Positions 34,950 to 47,000 of a stretch of DNA of 64,000 nucleotides are shown here, piece by piece. The translations under genes were made by a program, and so were the position numbers. Source of the stretch: Arachnopeziza araneosa (Eukaryota; Ascomycota; Leotiomycetes; Helotiales; Arachnopezizaceae). Within the stretch, counting starts at the first letter, position 1. The number at the start of each line of letters is the position of its first letter. The notes beneath the pieces were generated by a model. It saw only the letters and a program-made list of their open reading frames with translations, made no database searches and was not told where the DNA came from. The stretch is from assembly GCA_003988855.1 (NCBI GenBank), contig QYAI01000092.1, forward strand, positions 1 through 64,000, given 5' to 3'.

Positions 34950-37769
34950 ATGAAGCTCAAATATACTTTGCACAACGAGGAGCAGACAGCCTTTGTTCGG
35001 AATAAGGGTCGAACTCTGGTAACTCCGAAAAAGCAACCCGAGCTGAAAGTCACCACCCAACCAGAACGAACAGCCACAATGCATGTCTTTCGACAGATCA
35101 CATGGCTGCAGGCTCAGCGGCAGACGCTTTTGTACCCCTCAGTTCTTGAACTTGGCTGCTGATTGACCTTTTACCTTTCTTCACAGATTTAATCTCGTGC
35201 CCATTTCAGCCTCGAGGAATTCAAATTCTGGAAAGGACACTCCCTGTACTTGGCGGCTGCTGATCTGGACAACAGGGTCGCTCCAGTCAACATGGTCCTA
35301 TTCATCTTCGGTCCCCTGGATGACTCGTGGATTGATTCCTGGATACTGGGCAATGATGTATACACAACTTAGTGAGTTCCTAACCTCCATTTGAACTGTC
35401 TAACACGGCTGCAGCCGCCACATAAGCCCACAGCTAGCAGCGGGTTTTGATATGGGGATCCTGAGCGGGAAGACCGCTAATTGGGGCAGCGTTGGACTTC
35501 TTGGCGGCCAGCCCTTGTGCTATTTCAGTCTTAAAAACGGGCAAAGTAGGTTCTGTTTGCTGCTTAAATTTGATGGGACTGATCCGTAGCAGCCTACTCG
35601 ACTCAACTTGCCAGTTTGCAAGCAGATATCACGAAGCCGGTTGCGCACCTCACATTCTCTCCAGGTGGTGGTTGGTTTGTTAAATATACTGATGGGACGG
35701 TTCGGCTCTCTACAACTGGAACGTTTCCCTCTTCCTTTCATCGACTGGCCAAGGACTATATTGTAACTCAAGGCCCTGGTGCTAGTAACCTGCAGAATTC
35801 GGCTATCACTAACGTCTTCTTTGGAGCGGGTGACACGATTCTCATCCAGCTCGACACAGGGGGCCTGTTATCACAGGGTCTACCGGATGCTTTAGTAACA
35901 GAAATTACCGCTAAACACAGCGAAGGGTGGAGGATTTCCGAGGGCACATGCTTGTCGCCAAATAGCGATAAGTTCTATGCCGTGGAATGGAGGAAGAGAT
36001 ATTCATGGGAAACCGAGACGAGATGGAAATATTTCTTTCCAAATTTCCCAGGGAGCATCTTGACCGAGCTGTTCGTTCAGGAGATTATCGTGGGTTCATA
36101 TCCAGTTTCTCACAACTTGACTTCAGAAGCGGAACAAACTAGCAACATAACGCCGGAGACGGTAGCCGTGTGTCGTCAATTATGGGATGTATTCACCGCA
36201 GAAATGCACAAGGATCAATTGACAGGAGAAGAGTTTCAGCAGATGATCGAGGAAATTTTGAAATCTTCGGGCAGAGTAGTTAGCAAGAAATACCTTGCCA
36301 AGCTCTGGGACCTTTCGGATCTTGACCATAATGGAACTCTGAGCTTGGATGAGTTGACACTTGCTATGTCGTTGATTCGGCGATATGATAATGCATTTCC
36401 TGACAAGATCCCACTTTCAGTTCTTCAGGAGCTGAAGGCTTTGAAAGCACCGACGCCTGGAATTACTCGTGTCTCTTCTATTGGATTGGAAGGTCCCTCT
36501 TCCAAAGCTAAGGGATCAAATAGTTTGGCTAAAGGCATGGATGAGTTAGATCTGATAGATCTGTCTTCCGACGAAGAAGAGAGTTCCAAGCCGAAACAAC
36601 CACCTCAAATTCAGAAGCTCACGGAGACTACAAACACCAATCCTTTTTCTGAAGAGCGGAAGGGTACCGACACCACTAGCCGGAGTGCCAATGAAAAACA
36701 ACTGAGGGAATCATTAGCTAGCTCCATTATTAAAGAGAATCCAAACATTCAATGGGATGACGTTGCTGGTCTGGAGGCGGCCAAGGAAGAGTTGCAGGAG
36801 GCGGTAGTACTCCCGCTCAAGTTTCCAAAGATGTTTAGTGGCAAGCGCAAGCCAAGAAGAGGGATCTTAATGTACGGACCTCCTGGTACGGGAAAGAGTT
36901 ATCTGGCCAAAGCGGTTGCAACGGAAGTTGAGTCAACGCTGTTTAGTATTAGTAGCAGTGACGTGATGTCCAAGTGGTACGGTGAAAGTGAGAGGTAAGT
37001 TTGTTCCCATCAGCAACCATCTCTAGGCTGATTTTTGCAGTCTCGTCAAGACCTTGTTTGAGATGGCGCGCGAGAACAAGCCATCTATTATTTTCATCGA
37101 CGAGCTCGACGCACTGTGTGGCAACCGCGACAGCCCCGGTGCAAATGAGCACACCGCCCGCATGAAGACCGAATTGATGGTTCAAATCGACGGAGTTGGG
37201 CATGAAAACACGGGTGTTCTACTCCTCGCTGCCACGAACCTCCCTTGGACGCTCGATCCCGCTATGCGTCGGCGCTTCCAGAGGAAAATCCACATCCCGC
37301 TCCCTGATGAGGAGGCCAGACGTCGCATGTTCGAGATCCATGTCGGCGACACCGAATGTGGACTCACAGAGGATGATTACAAGGAGTTAGGAAGACGGAC
37401 GAAGGGGTTGAGTGGAAGCGATATCAGTAACGCTGTCCAAGATGCGCTGATGCAACCCGTCAAAAAGATTTCGTCGGCGAAATATTGGCATAAAGTAAGT
37501 GTGATCCCTTGAATGATATTGTTATCGTAAAAGGCTGATCAAAGTAGGTGAATATCAAAGGAAAAGAGAGATGGACACCATGTAAAGAGGACAGCCCTGG
37601 TGCTGTACCGATGAACTGGCGCAAGGTTCCGGCTTCGAAGCTTCACGAGCCAACGGTAGAGGTTGAGGATTTTTTCACTGTGCTATTGACGGTTAAACCT
37701 TCTGTTAGTGAGAGCGAGATTGTCAAGTGTGTTGAGTGGACTAAAGAATTTGGGTTAGATGGGGCTTAG
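34950..37769 (+). CDS. Vps4-class AAA ATPase with unknown beta-rich N-terminus and EF-hand
   Basis: Six exons (34950-35131, 35210-35371, 35415-35545, 35623-36994, 37041-37494, 37548-37769) sum to 840 aa, phases consistent. The C-terminal third is Vps4/spastin-like. FPKMFSGKRKPRRGILMY precedes Walker A GPPGTGKSYLAKAV near residue 577. Then come KWYGESE (pore-loop region), Walker B SIIFIDELDAL near 630, sensor LLAATN, Arg finger MRRRFQRKI and a Vps4_C-type end (EDFFTVLLTVKPSVSESEI). No MIT domain is visible. Instead there is an N-terminal region of about 300 residues with repeated Trp/Gly motifs (VLFIFGPLDDSWIDSW, FSPGGGWFVKYTDGTVRLS). A single EF-hand/EH-like unit follows with the canonical loop DLDHNGTLSLDE at about 391-402, then a disordered acidic linker. 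The first donor (35132) is the least certain junction. It probably remodels an unknown substrate with Ca2+ or EH-type control. Confidence 0.8.
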
Positions 37770-38611
37770 AGGGTTTAAGAGGTAGAAGATCGAGCAGGAC
37801 TTCCCCGCTGGATTACCTTGTCTCAGCCATAGTCCTGATGCGCGGCATTTAAGATTTTCTTCAAAGTCCATCTTCTTATTGCCCTAGAAATACCAAGCTA
37901 TCCATTTACTTTTAAAGAGCTCAATACGCAAAGAGTTTTATTTTTCATATAATCTTTTTAACCTGAAATTTTTCATCGGATTTGGAGGGTTCTGCTGCAT
38001 CAACCAGTTCAGGAGGATTGATATCTCGAGGTGGCGCATGAAAGCGCGACTAGTTTCATCGCCGAGATTTCTCCTACTTCACCTTCAGCTCGGGTTCAAG
38101 CAGCCGTTCACGTCCAGAGACTAGAACGGAACCAACAACTTTCAGAACTGGTTTTGACTTCGGTGAGAGAAGACTGTCATAACATCAAGTCAAAGGTTGA
38201 GTTAGGCATACCAGTCTCAGTTGCAAGGGGGTGAAGACTCGATGAAAAGAAGTGCCAGGCTTGCATTCAATCCCTGTGTCGTTCTAGACTGAATCTGCAT
38301 ATGGGATAGATAACAATTATCAATCTCACCATAAAATACTCACACACTGCCTTTGCTCGCCTGTTGATGATCGGTTGATCATGTCTGAAAGCTCAAGATA
38401 CATCCAAATGACGACCCTGGAGAATTTTCTGGGGTTGTAGACATGTACAACTGACTTTAAACTGTATTAGTAGGTCATCACTAGATGTCAAGACAATTTC
38501 CTAGAAAGATTCACGATTTCCCATTCTGGTTAAGACGAAAACTATGGTTCGCTAGCAAATAGTAGTGAGACTCCCTTGTACCTAAGCGAATTCATCACGC
38601 CCGTGATCTCT
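37770..38611. other. 0.8-kb spacer between convergent genes
   Basis: 3-prime flanks of the AAA gene and of the coiled-coil gene. No gene recognised. Confidence 0.45.
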
Positions 38612-40715
38612 TCAAATGTCAATGTAGAAATCCGTGTGCTCCCTGGTGGGTTCGTTTGCGTCCCCCAAGACCACACTAATTTCATTCTCGGGACCGGTCT
38701 CCCAGTCATCACTACTTTCACTCTCTGGACCGATCTCCCAGCGATCACTGGATGCAGAGGATGATTTAGCAGTGACATCATTGATTGCGACACCAGTTAT
38801 GATGGCCGCTTTGCCACTTCTCTTTCTACTTTCAGAATTCGATTCCTGTTGTCGAGCATCCAACTCATCCCTAGCATCCTGCAGCATTCGCTTTAATTCC
38901 AACTTCTCAGTCTTCTCTCGGTGGACAGTGCCTTTCAAGCTCTGGATCATGCGGTGCGCATGGTGTAATGAACTATTTAAAGTTTCAGATTCTAACAAAC
39001 TATGGCGAGAGGTACCTTTAATTGGAGACGGTGGTGGTGGGTGCTCTGAAGCAACATCATCAGGTGTGTTTTCAGAATCCTCATCATTGAGCCCACGTGA
39101 TCCGTCCTGGTCCTCGAGCCTGCGCCTTTGATGAGCAACAGCTTCAGCAAGCTCTTGGTTCTGGCTGGTCAAATTTTCGCTGAGCTCCGCATAACTTTGC
39201 TTGATATTGTCAAGCTTCTTTTCCGCTAAGCTCTTCTCGGCTTGTAATAGGTTCAGATTCAGGGTCAATTTCTTCTCTCGGTCGTTTGCCTCTTTCGTTA
39301 CGGTTAAAAGCTCGTGGACCTGTGTTTCTAAACTCCAATTCTCATCTTTGTATCTCTGTTCGCTCTGATCTAGGTTACGCAATCGCTCGTAGAACCCTTC
39401 TGCATCTGTCTCGAGCCCGCTTTTTTCCAGTTTAAGTGTCGTCAATGTCTCGTCCCTTTCAGCGACTAAACTTTGGAGATGGCGTACTTGCGACAAGAGG
39501 CTAGTACCGATTTCGGTTGCAAGCTCTATATCGTGCACGCGATTTGAGGCTTGGTTCCTTTGCCTTCGGTTTGGTGGCACACTAATTTTCGAGGGCAAGT
39601 TTGTGCTTTGAATTTCGAGTTTGGGAGGGCTCACAGAGCGCTGTAGCACGTTAATGGATATTATATAAGGCCATGTGTGATTGCGTTACCTTTGTATCAC
39701 TTGTGAATGATGGCGATTTATCGATTTCACTGCTCGGGGCTGTCGATTCTGGTAGCGATGCGAATGCCTTTGTAACCTCATTATATTCTCTTTCAATCTC
39801 CACCAGCTTCTGACGTAGCTCTGGAGTAATGACTCCTTCAATTCGTTGTTTTTCAAGATCCTTCAACCGTTCTGCCAAATCTTTGCGCTGTTGCACAAGT
39901 TTCGTACCGAGTTTTGAAGTCTCTTGTATGCGTCGCTCATTCTCGGTAAGATGGGCATTCAATACCTGCTTGACTCGATCTGGGGAGGTCTCTGCAGCAA
40001 GCTTAATGTCATACGTGCGGTTAGATGGCTGGTCGCGCTCGGGTGTCCTCCCTCCTTGCAACGCAGTGCCATTGGTTAGTTCTCGATAGTGTCTTGCGAG
40101 ATTCTCACCCGTGCTTTGCGAGGCGCCTTTATCGCTCTCAGCTATCGTAATATTGCGTCTAGTTGCATTTAACTCGGCGTTGTCGTGTTTGAGAGCAGCC
40201 ACATGTTCCTCTGCTAGTTTGACATGCTCTAACTTGAATTCATCCAATTCCTTCTGGGATAGGTCCTTCTCTGCCCGGAGAGCGTCAAAAGATTGAGCCA
40301 ACTTCTTCTCACGATCGGCCGCCTTTTCCTGTGCTGCAATGAGCTCGTGGATCTGCGTTCTGAGATTCCAATTCTCAGCCTTATACCGCTGCTCGTTGTC
40401 GCGCAGCGTCCTCGTGTGGTGCTGTAAGGCTGCGGTCTCTACCTCTCGCATCATTTTACACTCCTTGAGTTCCTCTTCTCTCTGGTCAAGAGTAGCCTGG
40501 AGGCTCTGAACCTGAGAGACAAGGGAGTGTCCATGGAAGTTGACGCGAAAACATGCTATGGCGTTGGATGTATTCGCGGCAGACGGCGAATCTTCACTGT
40601 TGGGAGACGAGAGAGAGGCGACAATATCATGTAAGTGCTTTGCAGGATCATCAACAACTTCGATACTAGCATCGTTCGGCGGGGCGAGGCAGAAGAAGGT
40701 GAGTGCATGATCCAT
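38612..40715 (-). CDS. truncated, internally duplicated ApsA/Num1-like coiled-coil protein
   Basis: Two exons on the minus strand (39690-40715 and 38612-39640, 49-nt intron, phase 0) encode 684 aa. Exon 1 contains SLVSQVQSLQATLDQREEEL and EQRYKAENWNLRTQIHEL. Exon 2 contains the parallel SLLSQVRHLQSLVAERDETL and EQRYKDENWSLETQVHEL, then NLNLLQAEKS and PPPPSPIKGTSRHSLLESET. These phrases match the N-terminal coiled coil of the nuclear-migration protein ApsA/Num1 as I remember it. Full-length ApsA exceeds 1,000 aa and ends in a cortical PH domain. None is present here: the protein stops after an acidic tail with ESESSDDWETGPENE repeats. It could be a decoy, a dominant-negative form or a dying duplicate. 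The two exons themselves look like tandem copies of one coiled-coil unit. Confidence 0.7.
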
Positions 40716-41033
40716 ATCTTATGTTTTCGGTATTCTACGGATTTTTGGACGCTCGAGATACAGGAGCTGAGTTTGTGGCAGCGGGACCCGGAGCACGGAC
40801 TTTGGGGGCCTGATCAGGTGCAGCGCACGTGACCGGAATGGAACCTAGTGGAGCCACGCACAGCAGCTACCTCCACCCTTTCAGGAGAGAAGACAAGGCC
40901 GAGTTTTATCACCTACCTTATTATCCTGTCTTGACCGTACTGCTATTTCAAGTACCGCCCTATTCCGTTTTCAACACTCATAAATCCAAGAAGCACCCGC
41001 CATTGCCGGTCCACGGTCCCATGGCTCTCGAAG
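40716..41033. promoter_or_regulatory. short divergent promoter of the coiled-coil and HATPase-DUF3883-HET genes
   Basis: About 320 bp separate the start codons of two divergent genes, so co-regulation is possible. A CACGTGAC site lies at about 40826. Confidence 0.5.
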
Positions 41034-44000
41034 ATGTGGGGATTGATTCAACTCTTGCGCGTGGGTTGGTGGCTCGGGGGTGAGGAGAAGCTTGAAACTG
41101 CTGAGGTGCAGGCTCGAAAACATATCGAAGATATTAGAGGAGAGAAAAGAGCATATGAGAAAAGCAAGGCTTCGAAGGATCTACAAGCGGCACTGAATTT
41201 GTAGGTCGGACGGAGAACGACCTGCTTGATGCTACTTTGCAACTACTTACAGTGCGCCAGGCTGACCAACGACTTGCACTATAAACCTTCTCATTTCTTA
41301 ATGGAACTTCTTCAAAACGCGGATGACAATTCCTATGAGGTTCCCACACCAATGGTGAAGTTCTCCTGCAAGAGGGCAAAGGATGCAAAGGGCTTAATTA
41401 GGATTGACTGCAACGAGGTTGGCTTTAGTAAAGCCAATGTGGATGCTATTTGTAGTGTTGGGAAAAGCACAAAGGTGAGAGGCGGCGGGGCAAAGCACAT
41501 TGGTGAAAAGGGAATTGGCTTCAAGTCGGTTTTCAAAGTGTCAGACGTTGCCTGGATTAATTCTGGCCTCTACTCATTCAAGTTAGACAAAAGTCGCTAT
41601 TTGGGGCCTATTACGCCCATTTGGGCCAGCTTCCCCGAGGCCGCCCTACCTGGATTCAGCTCTATTCTCCTAGAACTGTCTGAAGATTGTGACGTGGAGG
41701 AGATAATACAGGAGCTGAAACATCTTGATCCTCGAGTCTTGATGTTCCTCCGGAATCTGAAAGAAATCTATATTGAGGTGATTGATGGTGAGGAGCCTGC
41801 CTGGAAAAATATCCTCACGCTTGATGACATATCCAGAGCCACACCTGAAGAGCAGGAATCTGTGAGCAGCGATAATAACCAGTGGCTTGCTAAGCTAGGA
41901 AGCCATAACAAGGTCCTATTATATACTATTTTCAAGCAAATGGTCTCCGATCTTCCAGTTGACTCAAGGAGGGAAGGCTGTAAGGAGTCCGAGCTGATTT
42001 TGGCATTCCCGTTCAACAATTCAAATGAACTCAATGACGAAAAGCAGAATGTATATGCATTTCTTCCAATCCGGGATTACGGCTTGAAGGTTTGTCCATT
42101 ACCCAGAAGTTCATTTGGCTATGTCAAATTCTTATTTAGCGTCTAGTTTGTCATACAGGCTGACTTCATCCTGGTGTCGAACCGCGGGGATATCGAATCG
42201 TGCCCTTGGAATGAAGCTCTCTTCGCACATGTTGCTCATTGTTTCCTCACCGCAGTCAAGGTTTTCAACGAAGGAGAACTCCGATATTCTTGGATTAACT
42301 ACCTACCACTTGGGCCTTTCCACAGCCATCTTTTACGGAGTCTTGCAGAGACAACTCTAGAGCTCCTGTCTACCAATTCTATCTTTGAATCACTTAACGG
42401 TGACCTTGTTCGTCCATCTGAGCTGATTTACGTCCCTACCGAATTTAAGGACGATATGGGCATGCCATTAGTCCCAAGTACGGCCTCGAAGTTAAAATAT
42501 CTTTCGAATCGGTATCCGTCAAGCTCGAGCTGTCTGGAGAAGCTCAGAGGGCTCGGGTTGAAGCCCCTTACTCCGGAAGCATTCTTGCATGACCTTGCTG
42601 CATTCATTTCTAATGATGGAGCCAGATTTCAGGAAATGCCCGGGAAATGGCATTCGTTGGTAACCACAGTACTTCTGTCCCTTATCGCCACCGACGATAG
42701 TTTCAGAGAAATAATATCCTCCTTGCCAATCGTTCCTCTGAGTGATGGTCGCTGGATCTCTCCAGATGTTGGTGCACTTTTCTTCCACTCCAAGACGGAT
42801 TTGGTTCACCCGAAAGATATCCCGGCTTTTGAAATACGCTTAGATGCTAGCTGCGACCTAAATCGGCAAGATCTATTTCGCGTGTTCGGCGCCATGGACG
42901 CGGATAGCGACAAGATATCCAATATCATTGTCCGTACCCACATGGACCCCCAATTCTGCCCCCAAGATATCCCAACAGAGAGCATTATTTATCATGTTCT
43001 ATTTCTCTACCACAATAGGTGGGCAAAGGAAAGTGACCTTTGGTTCATTTCCGATCATGGGTCCTATCGTCGGGGCTCTCAGATCTACCTTGACGTAGAC
43101 AAACCATTTTCGGCGGGTCGGATGTTTGCTGAATACAGGTCCAAATTTCACTTTATCCATCAAGATTACATCAAGTTATTTGATGAGCGGGATGGCGGCA
43201 TGCGGTGGCTGAGAGAAACTCTCGGTCTATCAGAGTGTCCTCGATTTGTAGTCTCGGACGACCTGACATCGTTCACTCTTTCGCTCGATTTTCATTTCCT
43301 CATGGATCACTATCCCTCTTCACATGTTCTTTTGCTCTTAAAAACATGGTGGAGTAAATATTCTAAATGGATTATACCCGAAAACCCCAGCTCAACGTAC
43401 TCGTTATCCCGAGAACAGTCTAAAAGAAATATAAGAGCAGCTATTTCCTCGATGGCGGTTACTTGCTGTGGTGGCAAAATTGCTTCACTGAGCCAAACCC
43501 TTCTTCCGGGAACTGTTACTCCCTCTTTCGTCGATGTCACCGCTCCAAAGGCCTGCGAAACTTCATCTACGTCGACAAGCGAAGGAGATATAATGCTTCT
43601 TGATGTACCTGACCCACAACTCAAAGACTGGGACTTTTTGCAATACTTTGGTGTGGTTAGACTCCAGGCCAGCTTTTTCATCAATCGACTGAAGCAACTT
43701 AAAGATACTCATATAAATAGGGAAGACATTTGGAAACTTTACGGAAATATTCAGGCATTTGCTACCTCTGATGATGAGCGTTTTATCAGGTATTTGAACC
43801 GCAGGGTGAAAAAAAGAGCGAATGTGGAGCTAATAAAACACTAGGGAGTCATTCCAAGAGAACCAGCTCATATTTGTGCCATTTCATGGAGCGGAAGGCC
43901 AATGTACATGGATAGGCACTGCCAACTGTGTCTGGGATGGCCCAGACTGTCTTAAACAGATACCTCGTTTGTCCTTGCATTATCCTAAATATAAAAAGCT

Positions 44001-47000
44001 ATTCTGGAGCTTTCTAGGAATTCGGGATGCAGACCTATCAACGCTCGCAACAGAAGCTCAACAATTAAGCGTAACCGATCCTTTGAGTCATGTTTCTGGC
44101 CTTCTGGTTGCAATTTCTCGCTACCTGGGGATATACATGAATCAAAAGGTCTTCGAATTCGCAAATTACGCTATGTTTCCTGTTCAATCAAAAAGGGTTG
44201 GTTCAACACAGGTGTCAATTGATCTTAGAACCGCCTCGGATTCTGATGAATGGTACATTGCAGATCTTGAGCGCTTAGAACGTAGCTTTGATGGCAAACT
44301 GGACCTGTTAGCTATTGACCAAGATACGAGGAACAAAATCAGGCCATTGATCAAAACTTTGCACATGGAGCCCCGGCTACTTTCGAGGTCTGCTCACGGA
44401 ATCCCAGTCGCTGACGGTATGCGGCGCCTCCATGAGGAACATACGGCTTCCTTCAAAAGGAAAGCAAAGTATATTTCTTTGTAAGTGAGTTGAATTTCAT
44501 ACTGGCATATTTCTTTGTCATACCAACACTATGAAGACTAGATGGTTCAAACTAATAATTCATAGGCTTGTACCAACAGATATCATGGATAGAGACACAA
44601 TAGTTGAACAACTTGGCAATTGTCAAATTTACCAAGTGGAGAAAATTACTATTCAATGGATTCTTATACTGAAAGATGCATCCATAGTCAGCGGTCTACC
44701 CGACATGGGACAAGTTGCCATAAACCCGAAAGGCCGGGAGCTGCATGCGTCTCTTCTAGCACAGGGCTTGAAACGCACACAATACCCAACCATTGACCTA
44801 ATCGAAAGGCTTTCAGACTTTTGCGGGATCACGGATAACTTTCTTCTCCTTTCTTTTATATTGAGAGAGGACGACACAGAAGCAATTGAGAAGGAGATGC
44901 AAGCCCGAGGCTGGATGAGTAGGATTATAGCATCCCGTCTATCCAGCGAACAAACTGAAAGTGTGGGAGATTTAGCGCACTCGAAACTTGGTAAAGCTAC
45001 CGAAGGATATGGAGCAGACAAGGACCACATACCAATAGATGAGATTCGAGGGATAGTTAACCAAAGCACAAAAAGTGAAAGCCATGGCGACATAACTACT
45101 CACGAGGCACCATCCACAACCCTTCTTGAAAGTTTGGGTAGCACTGAAAACAGGGACGAATACCACAACGTAAATGAGAACTCAAGTAACTCGAACGCCG
45201 TTGAAGTTGATATCGCTTTGACTACCAAACGACAGAATACCGTACTAAGGAACCCTAATCTCAGCCCTGACATTCCCAACGACACGTTCTATGAGCGCGA
45301 TAACCTCAAAGAAACGAAAATTCTATCTGCTGCAAAGGCGCAACCGCTCGGAGTGGACAACACTAATAATGAGATCTCCGATCTTGAATTGGTACAGAAA
45401 AGCGCGGCTGCTCCAATGACGACGGGCGCAACTGTGGACTCACAAACCAAAGTCAAAACTCCATTAGTACAGCAAAAACCGACCTCCACAACCGCGAAAC
45501 CTACGAAGCCAGCAGAATCAGATCGTAGGAATCTCGCTACTTTGTATCTCCCCGTCCCTCAAAGTCCGCAGGAGGAGTCATCAGGGTTCCAATCGACTTC
45601 GCGAGGACTTGAACGATACTTCAAAAATGAAGGACGTCGTCCACAGAATGCTTCCACGGAGGCTTTTCCGCAAGCTGCCAACCTCAACCTCAATGAGTTT
45701 CTAAATTCCTTTGAGCCCATATCTGGGAAAACTTTTCATAGCATGAGGGGTGGGCTTGTACCGCAATCAACGCCTCTGGCAAGCTTTGGTGGGGGAGATG
45801 ACAAACAAACCCAATATATCGGGGAACGCTATGTAGGACCATTCATACCCATTCTACGCATAATTGATGCTAATGAAACAAATGGCTAGGTCTCTGAGTA
45901 CTTAGCCAAGGGATTGGGCGCAGAATACTCTCCAAACACTAGCTGGACAAGCCCATTACGTGCTAGGGCTGGACACACGCCATTCAAGTCCAATGATCCG
46001 GCCATTTCAACGTTTACCATCCATGATAAGAGTGGCAAACTCCAGGATATGCTTCGTTGGAAAGAATATAAAAGACTCCATCCATCGGAGCAAGTTGTCA
46101 CATTTCACTTGGAAGTATGCGTCACGAAAGGAGATCTTAACTCTAGTTTTACATTTGAAAACAGTCAAGCTATCAAGGTACGTCGAAATGTTTCCAACTT
46201 TAGTGTATCAGCGACTATAGGCCACTGGAAAACTATAAAAGTACTAAGCAGGCTTCCAAGAGACCTACCATCAAGTACCCCATCTGAATCCAGTGGACCA
46301 CGGTAAGCAGGTCGGATATGTTCAGATACGCCACGCTTTTGTAGCATCATCATTTAAATTAGTTTCATGCCCTCTCTCTCTCTTACACAAATAGATACAT
46401 CTTAATCAAATGGCTTATATTAACTGATAACAAATTTAGGCCAAAACCTTATCAATATCCGAATATGGGCCTCTCAAAGACGTTTTCATCTTAGTTCGCG
46501 TTTACAACGTCATACAGAATCCTGGCATTGCTGCATTTCTTGACCCATGGGCATTACATCTTAAAGGCTTAATGTCCTTATCGGCATACAGCGGTTACCA
46601 AGGTAAATTAGAGAAGTGGACAACTCCAATCTTTGCACAAGAAGACGTTGATGCGGATAATGGTGTAGAAAGCGCTGGAATGTACACGTATCGCCCTCTC
46701 CGCTCCATGGAGATCCGTCTCGTGGAGATCGACCCTGAAAGCGGCCTGGCAAGTGCGCCTCTGAGGGGATCCATTCGTCATACATCCATACTCTCACCCG
46801 AACCTTTTTCCGCCATATCTTATGTATGGGGCCCTCCGCCAGCAAAGCAATCACCCTTTCTTTTCCAAACAGCAGAAGGTGATATCCCGATCTCTGCGTC
46901 CCTGGATTCCGCAATGAGATATATCAGGAACAGGGAGGCTCGCGTTATCGTCTGGGTTGATGCAATTTGTATAAACCAAAAGAATCCAGTTGAAAAAAGT

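Noticed and set aside
41021..41082. MALEDVGIDS start for the HATPase-DUF3883-HET protein
   Set aside because: This frame reaches a TGA after 20 codons and no intron of workable length joins it; the ATG at 41034 in the next frame fits the exon phase, though the choice stays uncertain.
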